From Cryptomeria japonica (lineage: Eukaryota > Streptophyta > Pinopsida > Cupressales > Cupressaceae), in the NCBI RefSeq assembly GCF_030272615.1, contig NC_081409.1:243595924-243659923 (forward strand): a stretch of DNA of 64,000 nt. Reading direction: 5' to 3'. Under the pieces are notes generated by a model. The model was not told the DNA's origin. It was given only the letters and a program-made list of their open reading frames with translations, and searched no databases. Below are positions 1-12,481 of this stretch, in pieces (within the stretch, counting starts at the first letter, position 1; each line of letters starts with the position of its first letter). A program made the translations under genes and the position numbers.

Positions 1-321
1 AGAGACCCAACCCTCCAATCAGTCTGTAAGGAGGTTGGGATGTTCACTAATGAGGTTGTGAGGATAGTGCTAGGCAGAGAGTTTTTGTGTAATGAAAATA
101 GATACTGTGTTAACATGGACATTATGTCCCAGTTCTTGGCATCTCTTTTGGACCTCGGAGGAGACAAGGTGGATATGTTGATGTTGATAAGGAAGGTGTT
201 TAAAGAAGAATTCCTTGGAGATGACTTTACTGTTGTCATCTTTGCAGAAGTAGGGGTGGGGATCCCTTGGGCGAATGAATTAACCAAGCTTCTGATCCCT
301 GACCAAATAGTGGCCAGGTAA
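1..321 (+). CDS. Unrecognised open frame, open at the left window edge
   Basis: The frame is open from the first base to a TAG at 319-321, at least 106 codons; the first ATG is at 40, but the true start may lie outside the window. The protein is mixed hydrophobic and acidic with no motif I recognise, no zinc knuckle and no transmembrane segment. The stop is followed by AT-rich sequence. It may be the last exon of a gene or part of a decayed element. The window edge hides the upstream context, so no function is proposed. Confidence 0.3.
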   Translation, partial: RDPTLQSVCKEVGMFTNEVVRIVLGREFLCNENRYCVNMDIMSQFLASLLDLGGDKVDMLMLIRKVFKEEFLGDDFTVVIFAEVGVGIPWANELTKLLIPDQIVAR

Positions 322-1908
322 CCATTTCTTTTGAACCTGAATGCAGAGCAGTTGACGTGTCATAGGAAATGGGAGTGGATTGGTAGGGACTTTCTCTGGA
401 AATGGTTCCTCCTGGATGACTTTCCAAACTACAGTTGGCTTGAAGAATTCTCACAGCTTATAATGTCTAAAGAATTCTACATGGAGGGAGGGTGAGATTC
501 GTAGGGTAAACCATGAATGTGTCCACTACCTGTTCCCTAGCATCGACCCCTTAGTAGTTTTGTTTTTTTGGCTATTTCCTTGTAACCTCACTCATTTTGG
601 CTTTAAATTTTTTGAGGGACTCCGACATGTAAAAATTGTAAATTTGTGAAACATATATATTAATGCTATTTTTGCATATTCTAGTTCATTTCAATTTGCT
701 TCTTATGGATATAAAAATGCTTTCTATTTCATTTTATTATTTATTGTTGTCATCATGCCATGGCATGATACTTAACATTATCATTATGTTTTGAAATAGC
801 TTAAATAGTTATTTATTTGTGTGGATATAAGATTTAATTTTCACCATAAAAAAATAGCAGGTCTATTCTAATTTCTTCTCTAAAGTTAAAGAACAAACTC
901 AGTGTCACTTCTGAGATGACCTTTTCTAAAAGATATTTGAAGTTCTTGACAAAGAAGTATTTGAAAAAACATAATCTCAGGGATTGCCTACAAGTGATAA
1001 CATCCAATAAGGATCACAATGTCTATGAGCTACGTTTTTTTTAATCTATGAGCTACATTATTTCAATATTTTGTTAAACAATGGAAATAAATTTAATATT
1101 GTGATCTTTTTTATGTAATGTTTCTTTCTCGATAATTAATATATAAAAGAAAAATCTAGTTCATTCCATTAATTATTTGTACATTGATTATCATTGATTA
1201 TAATTTTATAAATATAAAAAAAAAAGATGTTTATCTCGCAAAAAACAAGTGAATTAAAAGTCCAACTTGTTGTAATTTTTTCTGTATAATTTCAATATAA
1301 AAAAAAGTCCAACTAACTACATACATGTACATTGAACACCGAAAATACGTGCCATTGAACATCGACATGAAATAAAGGCTATGGCCAATGGGGTAATGAA
1401 GCGTTAGGTGACGTGGCGTTTGGGTGGCAAAAATCCTATGTATAATGGGACCCACGGGAACTGACAACAGATATGCAGTGATATTGCCTTATGGACCTAT
1501 CACCTATGGTATGCACATCACTGTCATGAAAGTGAATGGTTAACATTAAGCCTTTATACGACTTTAATGTTGGCTTGTACACATGAATTATGTGATTAAA
1601 CTAGTGCATGCAGAGGACTGATGGTAGAGTTTGTGATAAATGTCGATGACCGCCGCCGTTGGATGTCAGGAATTAGAATTGAGTGAGAGGTGTTTAAATC
1701 TTGGGTGGATTGGAAGTCTTAGTATCATACTGTCTGCACTTGTAGTATTGTCCTGGGTTTCTTAAGCAACATGGAAGCCAATTTATCCTTTCATACTGAT
1801 AAGAAATTAGTCCCATTTCTGAGACAATTACGGACAGGAGGCTGAAAGGTTTGTTCTTGTTTAAGGATGAGCGACTGTATGAGAGTGTGAAAATGATGTC
1901 TGGATAGT
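322..1908. other. Gene-free AT-rich stretch
   Basis: No open frame here looks coding. It holds a perfect 18-bp palindrome at 752-769 centred on CCATGG, and at about 1340-1490 a detached copy of the repeat module that recurs at 2600-3660. Otherwise it is A/T-rich sequence with short homopolymer runs. Confidence 0.6.
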
Positions 1909-2223
1909 GTGTGTGCTCGTGTGGTTCCAAAGGTGGACATTGTTCCTGAGGCAAGGGTGGTTGGTCTGATGGCACAACTACCACTCACTCGATGGGCTGA
2001 TGATAATTTGAAGGCAAGATGCAGAGCTCTTGCTTGGTGCGGGTGGAAGGCCTTCAAAATGTTTGCAAGGTTGATGCAGTGTGATGAGGTTTTAACGGTC
2101 CTTCATGAAGTGGCACGTGTAGAGGTGGGTCGAGAGTTGCAGCCGAGACCCAAGACTACCCAAGCAATGAAGTGGCTCTCAGAATTCTATGATGACCCGG
2201 AGTATAGGTCATTTCAGGGTTAA
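1909..2223 (+). CDS. Unrecognised open frame of about 100 codons
   Basis: This frame ends at a TAA at 2221-2223. The predicted protein is rich in Ala, Leu and Arg with several Trp and Cys residues and looks helical. Its base composition is more GC-rich and codon-like than its flanks, which argues that it is or was coding. I do not recognise a family. It is followed by a 300-bp tract ending in ATCGATAAAAAAATG at 2516-2530, which could be the 3' tail of a retrotransposed sequence. It may be the terminal part of a retro-element or retrocopy. Confidence 0.3.
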   Translation: MCARVVPKVDIVPEARVVGLMAQLPLTRWADDNLKARCRALAWCGWKAFKMFARLMQCDEVLTVLHEVARVEVGRELQPRPKTTQAMKWLSEFYDDPEYRSFQG

Positions 2224-2599
2224 TCCTACTATGGTCGGTGGTGTTTAGTATTGTCTATTTGTATCTTTTTGTTCCATGTTCATTTTCTCCTCGGGCCCAA
2301 CTTTGTATGTATGAGGGGATGTCTGTTACAAATTTTGGTACGCCGAATTGGAATTCTAAGATTTTTGCATGTAGTAGGGTTTTATTTTTTGTTGGGAATG
2401 GTGGTTTTGGCCCCTGGGGGTGTTTTTTGTGGTGGCAGAACTCTGGTGGTTTTACTATACCACCTATACTTGCATATTTGTAATATTTTATTTCCAAGTA
2501 ATACAATACAAAAATTATCGATAAAAAAATGAAATATCATGCAAGTTTTGAAATTACATATTTAAATTATATATTTAATTCTTTTAATTCATATTCAAA

Positions 2600-3660
2600 T
2601 CCTATTGATAATGGGATGGACGGCAACTGACAACAGATATTGTCGTCCGTTGGATGAGCAGTAGCACAGATCAACGGCTTAAGATGTATATCGAGCCGAA
2701 TGTGGGATCTCTAAATTTTTTTGCAAACTTTCACCGAAAACACGTGTCATTGAACACCAATAGGAAAGAAATATTATGGCCCATGGGATGATGAAGTGTC
2801 AGGTGACATGGCATTTGGGTGGTAGAAATCCTATGTATATTGGGACCCACGACAACTGACAAAGGATACTGTCATTCATTGGATGAGCACAGATCAACGG
2901 TGTGAGGTGTATTTCAGGCCGAATGTGAGAACAATAAAAAAAATTGCAAACTTCTAACGAAAGACTTCCATAAATGATAAAAATTTAATTAAGTATGATT
3001 AAATTCTAAATTTTCAATTGTATACTTAATTAAATTTAATAAGCTCTATTTCGGGCAGAAGTTGAAAAGGATTAAAAAGTCTTCAAAACCATTCTCAAAA
3101 AGTGACTCGTGTCTGTTGACGTGGCTGAAAAATGGTAAAAGTCTTGGGACCCACGACAGTTGACAACAAATACCATCGTCTGTTGGATGAGCACACATCA
3201 ACGAATTAGGGTGGATTTTGGCCCGAATGTGGGAAGTAAACACGTTTGTGAGAACTTCACCTGGAATTGAACATTTTACATTTAATTAACTATAATTCGG
3301 TCTAAAAAGCTCTATTTCGGGTGGAAGTTGAAAAGGATTAAAAAGACTTCAAAAACAATCCAGAAAAGTGACTCGAGTCTGGTGACGTGCCCGAAAAATG
3401 GCAAAAGTCAAGGGACCCATGACAAATGACAACAAATACCATCGTCCGTTGGATGAGCATAGATCAACGAGTTAGAGTGGACTTTGGCCCGAATGTGGGA
3501 AGTAAACACAATTTTGAGAACTTGACCCAGAATTGAACATTTTACATTTAGTTATCTATAATTAAGCTCTATTTCTGGTGGAAGTTGAAAAGGATTAAAA
3601 AGACTTCAAAAACAGTCCGGAAAAGTGACTTGTCACTCGAGTCTGGTGACGTGTCCACTG
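2600..3660. repeat. Tandem and dispersed module array with TGACGTG cores
   Basis: At least four degenerate modules recur. Each carries a block like GGGACCCACGACAACTGACA, then CGTCCGTTGGATGAGCA and AGATCAACG. Cores of TGACGTG type lie at 2804 (TGACATGGC), 3117, 3383 and 3647; a detached module has TGACGTGGC at 1409. The last three are 266 and 264 bp apart, so the array has a period of about 265 bp. The modules at 3045-3260 and 3300-3520 match over most of their length. TGACGTGG is a known type of plant bZIP site, but a regulatory role here is inference. Confidence 0.7.
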
Positions 3661-5318
3661 TCCTTAGAATTTAGACTGAAGCAATGAATGTTTTGTCCTT
3701 CAGCAGTGAATAGATATTAATTTTGCCCTTTAGGTATTACTTTTGTACTTTTCAATGTTTCCAAAATAAGTGACTCATAATCGTATTTCATTTCATGACA
3801 ACCCAGTAAATCCAGGGAGATTCAGAAATGGTTACTAGATTAAGGAATGCAAGTTGCAACAAATTCTATCTGTGCCAATCTAGTGAAATAGAAATTTCGG
3901 GTAAAATCTAGAACACCTACATCCCATATTTTTTACTTTTTTTAATCTCATGGTTCAATTTGAGGGTTAGCATTTTCAAGCTTGTATCTAGAATTTTTTT
4001 GAATTATTAACAGTAATAGTGATGGGGAAACCGAGAAGCAGTAGTTCAATAGGAAGCCAAGTGAAAAAATATATATATATGTAACCGAACTAGTTAAAAC
4101 ACCAGGTTTCACTGATGAATACCATGATATTTATGACCCTGCTATCCATAGTGAAAAGCTTATCATAGAAATTAGATAAGGATTGTCTAATAAAGTGACA
4201 AATCCAAGCAGGGCAAAATTTATTGTTTTCAACACAATGTTAAAACAAAGAACAAATAAAATCGCATTGTGGGATGTTGGATTGGGAAGCATGGTGTTCC
4301 CTGAAGTATTCCCTTGCCCTGAATTTGTCATGGTTTGTGCCAAAAATTATGATGAAGATAAAAAAGTAATTGCAATAAAAAGACAAAAGAGGAAATTCTA
4401 TCCATAAACGAGGGAGAATTTGCTCATTTGTTGAACCTAGGGTTTGAAGCACAAAACTCAAATGTCCACATTGACCTAGGAAAGTTGGCAGAGAATTATG
4501 AGAGTCTCAATCCAAGTCATAGAGATTCATTTTTCAGAGCTCTAATGATGTGTGGTACTCCATTGGATCAAAATCATAAGCCTCCTTATGATTGTAATTG
4601 TTCCATGGGTTCGGGATACTATTTCCTTGCTGACATTTTGCATGGGATTGGAAAATGATAGGGAAGTGGGTGCTAGCCTTCTTGAAATGATTTTTAATAT
4701 CCATTGTGTAAGTCAACCAGTAAGATATAATTTTGTTGAGCATGTTGTTCAATCCATGCAAAAATAGTTACTAATGATCAAAAAAGGTTCCTGTAAGACA
4801 TTTAGGTTCTCATCCTACTTGTGCTATCTTCTTCTATCCAAGTATTGTGCAATATTCAAGACCAACAATCTTCACATTGTGAACTATAAGATTGATGAGA
4901 AGACTCAAAACAAAATAGAGTGTCCAATATATGAATGGACACCAAAGATAAGGATGCATGATAATAGAAAGAACTACAACCATATTGTAGACTTATTTTT
5001 GGCACCAATGTATAATGAAATTATAAGCACTCCATTGCCTAGATTGACTATGTCTTGTAGAGATTGCATTCAACTCATAAGTCAAATACTATTGGTTGAC
5101 CGGTTCTTCATGAAAGAATACACTATGTTAAGGTTTTACGGATCAGCAGTAAAACCCTACAGACTTCCAATACATGTGACAGAGATGATATTTTCATTGG
5201 AATATGTACGACAATTGGAAAGAACAAATGGGCACTTTCATGGTCAGCAAAAGAAGAACATATTTCCTTCCTGCCTTTCTCATGTGGAGGGTTCACATTT
5301 GAGACAAAGGCATTCAAT

Positions 5319-6707
5319 GTGGCACGTGAATTTTTGACAGTTTTTAGCTTTGGTGATGAGGGTCTCTGGCAATATGATCCAATCGGTGTAGTTCAAGCAA
5401 GGCTTAAGAAAAATGGGAACTCTTCAGTGTTATGTCAACATGAAAGTAAACCATTGCTAAAAAAGCTTAGAAACATGGACTCCTGGGATGAGGTAATAAA
5501 AGAGATGGAGAAAATTGTCGCTAACAATAACATTTCAACAGAAGAATTGTCATCACAAATTATGGCATTGCACACACAGGGGACAACAGAGGAGGACATC
5601 CAAAATAGGAGGTCCTACAATTTCTATCAAAAATATGCTAATCCATCTAACAAATCTATTCCCAAAATAATTCTGCAAGAATGTAAAGATAGTTTTTGGA
5701 CTAAAACCAAAATAAATGATTTTTGGACTATGAGGAAGAATCTCGGTGAACCAAAGCCCAGTGCAAAATTTGAGTCCATCGACGAGGATGTGGAGTTTAG
5801 CAAATTGTGTAATATGGAGCATCCCACAACAACATATGACAGGAGTGATGATGAAAATGAGTATGAGGTTGAGGCCACTCCAACAACTAATACAGTCCCT
5901 AAAATATTAGGTGGAGTCAATGAGTCCATGAAAGAAAAATATAGCAAAGGGGGCAAACATTGTGGGAAAATGGGTTTTGAAGGTGGTGGTTTAGGTCCCA
6001 AAGGAGAAGGCATTTGGTTTCCACTTGAGGTACAACTTCCATCAAATTTAAAATCAAAAGCTCTTGTTAATTTAGTCATTGGACTTGATTCATTAGATTC
6101 ATCACAAAAAGGTACTACTCATTACCCTCAGGGTCCACCTGCATTTGTTACAAGTTCAAATCCACAACCACCACCACATCATGGTTTTCCCATTGGTGGT
6201 GAATCAAGTGCCACTATGACTAGTGGAGAATCTGGGGATAGTATACCTATTAGTGTTCAGTCAAGTGCCAATGCGATCGGTGGGGTTGGCATGGGCACTA
6301 CTACTGATACTAGTTGTCTTGGTGTTGGACAAGTGCAACAACAAAATATCTCTTGCAAGAGCCCACTAGTGGTAGATACTCATACTATTTAGAATCCTAT
6401 ATCAAGTGTCACTGCCACTACAAAACTATCATTTGTAGCTTTAGAATAGACCCCTCAAAAGACTATATAAACTACACATGCAAGTGACAGTGGGACAGGA
6501 TCAGGAATGGTTGTTGGTACTCCTTGTAATGCATTAGTTAAAACCATAGGCATAGGTGGAACTGGAGCCTCTGTTATTTCACCTTTCAAACTTTCAATTG
6601 CTTTAGCAAGGCAAGATTTTCAATTTTGTGATTACTATGAAAAATTTGAACACACAACAAATGCAAATAAAGAAAAAAAAAAAGAGCACTGCAGAGGGTT
6701 GCCCTGA
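5319..6707 (+). pseudogene. Central segment with G-patch-like motif and Gly/Ser/Thr-rich linker
   Basis: The frame opens upstream of 5319 (it is readable from about 5180) and is open to a TAG at 6390-6392. It then continues in the same frame to 6707 through a few more stops. Around 5965-6035 it reads KMGFEGGGLGPKGEGI, matching the Gly spacing of a G-patch (hydrophobic-G, GxGLG, then G, then a basic or proline-rich tail). G-patches bind RNA helicases or RNA and also occur beside retroelement proteases. The following 200 residues are low-complexity Gly, Ser, Thr and Pro. At 6671-6680 a run of about ten A residues shifts the frame, and a well-formed block of about 45 residues continues in the new frame. 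Confidence 0.45.
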
Positions 6708-7047
6708 CTGAAGTTTTAGACGAACAACTTGTAAGGAACAGGGTATTTCCAACATATGACCCACACAAATATATGATTGAGTTCATAGTTGTTATGCACC
6801 CAAATAAAGATAAAAATACACCACACAGTTAGATAGATCCCTCTGAATTTTAAGTTAGCACCCTCCAAATGGATTTTTCCAAAGTACAAAATGTGGAGAA
6901 AACTAGTGTGTCAAAAAGGACTAATGAAGTGGTCTACACTTCACTGCTAAAGGTGGAAAGAGAAACAAATAGAAAAGTTATAGGAAGACCTGACAAACAA
7001 AAAAATCAAAGAGGAAAGTAGCAGATAACAAGTGCAATGATCTATAG

Positions 7048-8061
7048 AAAAGGATAAAAAATTCAAGCTCTACTGTAGAAATTGCAGAGCAGGAAAAGAT
7101 GGAGTTAGAATTGAAGGACCTGAGTGAAAAACTGGCTAAAAGTAGTAAAAAAATTGATGATGAAAGAGCCAGTTTTCAAAAATTATACAAAATTTATGAG
7201 TCTGTTGCTGCCGAAATAAGAAAAATATAGGACCTATTGGATCATGAGAAGGAAAAAGTAAAACATTTGGAAGATGAAGTAGAGGAAGAAAGAAAAAAAT
7301 GTGCACAAATGAAAGAAGACCTGCACAATGCAAATGATAAAATTAAAACTTTGGAGGATAGATTGAAAGATAATATGAAAAATAGAATGAAGTATACAGA
7401 AGAAAATATTTGGGGGCAAATAATGCAAAGGAGTGACAAGTTATGTGAATGGTTTGTATTGAATGAAAGTCTGAGATTAATTTATATAAAAATCAAGGCA
7501 CATTGAGAAGAGCATACATGTTTATTCAAAAGAGGATATGGTAAAACAGATTTTGCAAGTAGTCTACAGTACCAGTGACAACTATTTGGCATCCAGGGAA
7601 TTAACAGTTGCATTGATGCCACAGTTAAGACATCATCTATCCTTCAAAAATGTCAGAAACTAAGGGAAACATCAAAAGTTATGGATAAATGTGTCAAAAA
7701 GATGTTGAAGCTGCAAGAAAAGACAACTACTTTGATTAAACTTGGTTTGCCTAAGACCGTTGACCCATCAAATAAATTCAATGGAAAAGAAGCTTACAAA
7801 AAAAGCATGGAGATAAAAATGAAGTCTGATTTAGACTTGCTTCCTAAGAACACAACTTCCCAAATCTTTTTGGAATTCATCAAACCATTTACAACTTTGA
7901 ATGCGGTATTGGGTGAAATAGTGATGTCAAGTCACTCTTCTAAATATGGATTGTTGACGAAGTTGCAGGTGAATTTTCATAGTTTAAAGAATATTGACTT
8001 TCCATCAGATGAAGAGTGGAGAACCCTACAAAAACTGGCACATAAATCTCAAAAATCATAG
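7048..8061 (+). pseudogene. Coiled-coil C-terminal segment
   Basis: One frame is readable throughout, broken by TAG at 7228-7230, TGA at 7504-7506 and a further TGA near 7588. Up to about 7410 it is very rich in Glu, Lys, Asp and Leu with heptad spacing, a clear coiled coil of about 110 residues. The part from about 7650 to 8061 is a helical, Lys-rich segment without a motif I know. It follows the G-patch-like segment and appears to be the C-terminal half of the same broken gene. The three stops make it a pseudogene unless some are removed by splicing. Confidence 0.45.
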
Positions 8062-8269
8062 TATGTATTGCACAATTTTTTGCTTTTACTCTTAATTTCA
8101 AGGTTTTATGTTTTTTTTGTTTGGAATTTGGCATCGCTTGAAATAACTTTGTTTAATGAACCAGGAAAAAGCAGCACTCGCTATTGCTAATCCAACCTAT
8201 GAATCTATGATGCACAGTGCAAACCTTCAACCTGTAAATTTGTATTCTCAAATTCTTCCAAGTTCTAAC

Positions 8270-8955
8270 ATTTTTGCATTTCTCTATTTCTAATTACTAG
8301 GTTTTGAGCACTACTATTATCTATATTTAATTTGTCATGGCTTGAATTAATATTTAATTTTGAGCTCTATTTTTTGAACAGAAGATATGTAACGGTCGTT
8401 AAATTGCTAAATTACAATTGCGGCCTGTGATGGCCATCTAAATTTGTGTTGAGTTTGTGATATTGATGGCAGTCAGGATGATATATTCAATGTTTAGTGC
8501 CTTAGTAATTGATTTTGACTTTGAGTCTTCGCATGTTGCAAATCAACCTGAAGCTGTTGTTACTCCCTTGTTTCTATAAAAGGGAATTCAGGGTCATTTG
8601 CAAAGGGTTCTGAAACTTTGTATTGACTTTTGCATGGAGAATCACATAGAGTGGTGTATTGAATGAATTGTATCATATGGCTATATTTTGAAAGAATTAA
8701 TGAAAATCTAAGTTCTCCACATGTCTAAATAAACATATTTGTATCAATAAACACATTATGGTCTTTTATTATGCTATTTTAAATCTGGAAATAGAAAGTT
8801 GAAAAATACAATTACAAATCAATATTAAATTCTAATTGCAAAAAGTTGACAGACTCATAAAATATCATCAATTTATCAACTATAATAATATTCTTTTGTA
8901 ATATGAATGATGGCATACAACAATAAGATTAATAAATACCAATCTCTTACAGTTG
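8270..8955. other. Gene-free spacer between the G-patch/coiled-coil pseudogene and the hAT element
   Basis: This AT-rich stretch holds no credible coding frame. It probably includes the 3' flank of the upstream pseudogene and the 3' untranslated part of the hAT element. I looked for hAT terminal inverted repeats and an 8-bp target duplication here and near 11700-12020 but could not identify a convincing pair. Confidence 0.4.
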
Positions 8956-11646
8956 TCATTCATCCTCATCAATTTCAGTGCTTTCTTGATTCTTGGTTGT
9001 GTTTTCTTCACTCTGAGTTTGCATACCTTCGTTGAATTGCATCGCAATGCTACCAGTAGGTCTAGTACATGAGTCAATAGTCCCACTGGCACTTTGGTTT
9101 GAAGTGTTGCCCAAAACTCTTCTTTCACATTTGGACCTCCATATTTTCAGTGCCCTATCGTAAGGAAAAGTGTGGGCATCATACCTAGATGTACAGTACC
9201 TCAAGCAATTTTCCAAATTTTTGTCTAGTTTGTTTCTTAGCTTTGATTTTAGGAACCCCAAAGAACTGAAAACTCTCTCATCTTCCACCGAACCCAATGT
9301 CATGGTAAGACATAAATCAACAAGCTTCAAATATTCTGGTATTGAATCATGCAACACTATGTTCTCAACTATATATTTTCAAAGCCTTGTTATTGATCCC
9401 TCTTCGCGGGGGTTCTCCATTCTGCCATATTGTTCCCTCATAGTGTATGCAAAATGAGATGATTGCTCTCTAAGACAAGTTTCATCTAATATTCCATTTA
9501 TAGTTATTCCATTCAATTCTCTGGATATACAAAATTGTTTTATCAAAGCCAGTAGCTTACTTCAAAAATCAGTTGCATTGTTGAGGCTCCAATATTGAGC
9601 AAACATAATAGACATGGCTTCGAGTAGGTTGTCGGGAGGGAATCTGCTTCTAATCTGTGAGGAAAGATCATAGCCAATTTTCTTCGTAGAAGTAGTTACA
9701 GACTCAACAATCTTGTCAAAATATTCCCTTGTAACTCTTGCTAGTTGCTTCTCGGGGCGCTTTCCTGGTTCCTTGGGGTCGATCGTGGCATAGAAGTGCA
9801 TTGGTATCTCAACTCCCCATACATTGGCACATACCTCCCTGTTTGCACCAATTTATAAAACATTATCAGGATTGTTCAAATTTGTGAGTGTCTACTACTT
9901 AACAGATTTTTCATCAGATAGTGTTGGTTGATTTCGATAGAGATTGTCGAGGGCCATGTCAACTTACATAGCGTAGTATATTCTATAATAAATAGAGCTC
10001 TTTTTTGGGTAGCCTTCATAATATTCCTCATTTCCTCTAGCATGGGTAGAAGAGATGCTAAAGTTAAGAGTGTCTCTAGATTACTTAACCTCCGAAGAAG
10101 GTTAGGAAATTTTGGTTGCTCTGATTCGTCGTGAGTTGTCTGAATTAGTCCAATCAAGGATGTATATTCTAAAAAAAATTGATGCACTGGACCATCCAAA
10201 GAGATCCATCTGGTATCATTATCTTTGAGAAGCTTGTTCCCATCAGTTATTCCATCAGCAAAGTGTTGAATTTCCATAAATTGCTTGGGACTTCGACAAA
10301 AGTGTGAGTAGAGCTCTTTGATTAAAATTTCAATTCTTTTTACTAAAGCATACTTGCTCACAATTCCAAAAGCTAGATTCATTCTATGAGCCATGCAGTG
10401 AATTGCAGTAGTGTACAGTGCAAAAGAAGTTTCAATCTTTGTACAAAGACCGTTCTTGTGACCTTGCATTACTGAAGCTCCATCTGCTCCAACACACAAC
10501 AATTTTTTGGCAACTACCATGTCATCCATGCCTCCATATTCAATTAAACATCTCTTTACTAGTTGAAATAAATTTTCCATTGTCTCACTATCCTTCATTT
10601 TAGTAACATATAGTAGATGAGGTTGGTGGGCATGATTTTGTACAGTATAAACATGCATGCATACCCATGAAGTATTCTCTACTATCATAACTTCATCTAA
10701 AGAAAATGCAATAAAGTTTGACTCTCTTATTTTTTCCTTTACGTCTTCTTTTTCAACCTCAACAAGACAACTTGCCCATTCCCATCCACTGTTTACTGAC
10801 CAGTGACTATTAGGATAGTTAGGAACTTTCAAAAAGTGTAATAAACCACTAATTGATGGGAAATATGTCATAGCACGCCCTTTGCTCAAAATATAAAAAA
10901 CAACACTTAACTAAACAACTTTTCCCAGTTGTTCTATTTGTATTGCTTTTCCAAAACTAGCTTCAATAGAAACTTTAACTTCAACGGACTTCATCTGTAT
11001 TTTCTCATGAAAATAATACTCTTCGGCATTCCTCACATGCTTACGTTCCTTCTTTGTTTTCCATCTTATAACTGATTTTTCAACTTCGTCTATCATTCGT
11101 TTTTCATAAACTTTAACCATATGATTTTCTATGGTGTCAAATTTTAGCTACAACCTAATTTCCTTGTTATGTTTCCAAGTGCAAATCTTATACATGCATT
11201 CTATTGGAGGCTCGCCTTCAATTGGATTCTCCACTGGCTCAATGAATGGAAACTTTGATGCCCAATTAATTTGAAAATTCCTCACTGACATGTCCCACTC
11301 TCGATCCTTTTTTTTATTTTGGTTGATCCTTTTTTGATCTGGATTTTCTTTTCCCCTTCTGTGCATTATCATCTATGGCAATATCACCCAAGTTGATTAT
11401 ATCATTCCGGCTAACTTGGGTATCTACCAGATAATCTTCTTCAAGATCATCCTGATCTGAGATATCAAGTTTGCCGGTGTCTTCAACATGCGGTGTAGGT
11501 TGTGAATTTTGTACTTGTACTTGTGATGATGTACCTTCCCGATTTTCACCACAATCTTGTCCAAAGCCAAAGTATGAAGACAACGTTCAGCATTTTGTTG
11601 GCCTCTCATGGCCTTCCCCACATTCAGGTTGCCTACCCTTCTTCCT
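8956..11646 (-). pseudogene. hAT-superfamily transposase pseudogene
   Basis: Read right to left: a charged N-terminus, a BED-type region (WASKFPF, then two Cys and a His between 11148 and 11290), the RNase H-like catalytic core at 10889-9876, and the hAT dimerisation end at 9357-8956. The catalytic aspartates sit in FSLDEV and GADGASVMQG, followed by the DTRW signature. The C-terminal glutamate is in SVEDERVFSS before the LKSKLRNKL stretch. All three triad positions are therefore present. In-frame TAG stops lie near 11150 and 10912, one frame change lies near 9800-9880, and there are further stops near 9560 and 9370. The type resembles plant hAT proteins with a ZNF862-like core. It is not functional as it stands. 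Confidence 0.85.
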
Positions 11647-11699
11647 GTTCAACATCTCGAACGAAATAAAGGGTGCAAAAAAAATCAATTTGATGAAGA

Positions 11700-12481
11700 A
11701 GCAATAATAGACTATAAAGTATAATATATGTTTCATTGGCCCTACGACCTACAATCTAGATGTCTGAGGTCTAAATCTCCTGGCTGACCACTTGGCGTTG
11801 ACGGATCCCCACTGAATAAGAATGAATTCAATAGTGCAAACATATATAGATAAATTTAGAATAATATTATAACACTTCAAAAATATGATCGCTCACCTTT
11901 AGGTCACTAGAAGTTGCCAATGCAGTCAACAACAATGATTTTCCTTGGTTTGAAACTTTGCTATTGATCTGAATTCAGAGCCTAGAACCCACCAGATTGT
12001 GTAGAGATAGATCTGATCTTTAAATGTATTTATACCAATCCTTATATGGCGAATTCCACGGAAATTTTATATGGTATACAAATATTTGGCGAATCCCACT
12101 TAACTATAACACAACTTATGTAACTTTCAAGGCGATTATGGGTCATCCAAATAATTGGCAAATACAATATAGTTGGCAAAAATTGGGGTGAATGGAGACA
12201 CGCACCGACAAAATGTCGGGTGAATTGGGTCCTCCTGGCTAAAAAATATTAATATGCCTATAGGCAAATTATGGTCATCTATTAAGGCAACCTCGGAGAG
12301 TGTAGGCAAAAAAATTAAATTTACCGTGTGTCCATCGTATATTGTATTGGCGAAATCCTCACATAGAAACATTTAATTACATAAAACATATGGCAATTAA
12401 GTCGTGAATTTGACAAAAATTGATAATGTTCTAGCAACATGGCCACCCCCAGTCAGTACAAAATATTAGTCATTTCCCAAG
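11700..12481. repeat. Spacer with recurring TGGCGAA / TTGGCAAA motif
   Basis: Between the hAT element and the truncated gypsy element, about ten short motifs of the form TTGGCAAA or TGGCGAAT occur from 12047 to 12510, spaced roughly 15-90 bp. The remainder is AT-rich with no supported gene. The gypsy integrase and 3' LTR would be expected here and are absent. Confidence 0.4.

Larger units (their letters stand above)
4183..8269 (+). pseudogene. Decayed, unrecognised multi-part coding region (G-patch-like motif plus coiled coil)
   Basis: A long stretch reads as one broken + strand gene. Open segments lie at 4183-4407, 4428-4658, 4774-5337, 5319-6707 and about 7048-8061, with frame changes near 4390, 4660-4770, 5180-5290 and in an A-run at 6671-6680. 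The order is an N-terminal globular part, a Gly/Ser/Thr-rich linker after a G-patch-like motif, a conserved-looking block at 6681-6830, then a coiled coil and a helical C-terminus. After 8061 a GTATGT donor and a CCAG acceptor at 8164 could frame a further exon starting at 8165. I do not recognise the family; decayed host gene and unfamiliar transposon protein are both possible. Confidence 0.45.

Noticed and set aside
236-454. Minus-strand open frame opposite the left-edge frame
   Set aside because: It is a shadow of the + strand frame at 1-321, with no motif and a composition typical of an antisense frame.
1791-2057. Minus-strand frames opposite 1909-2223
   Set aside because: They overlap the + frame on the other strand and have no protein features of their own.
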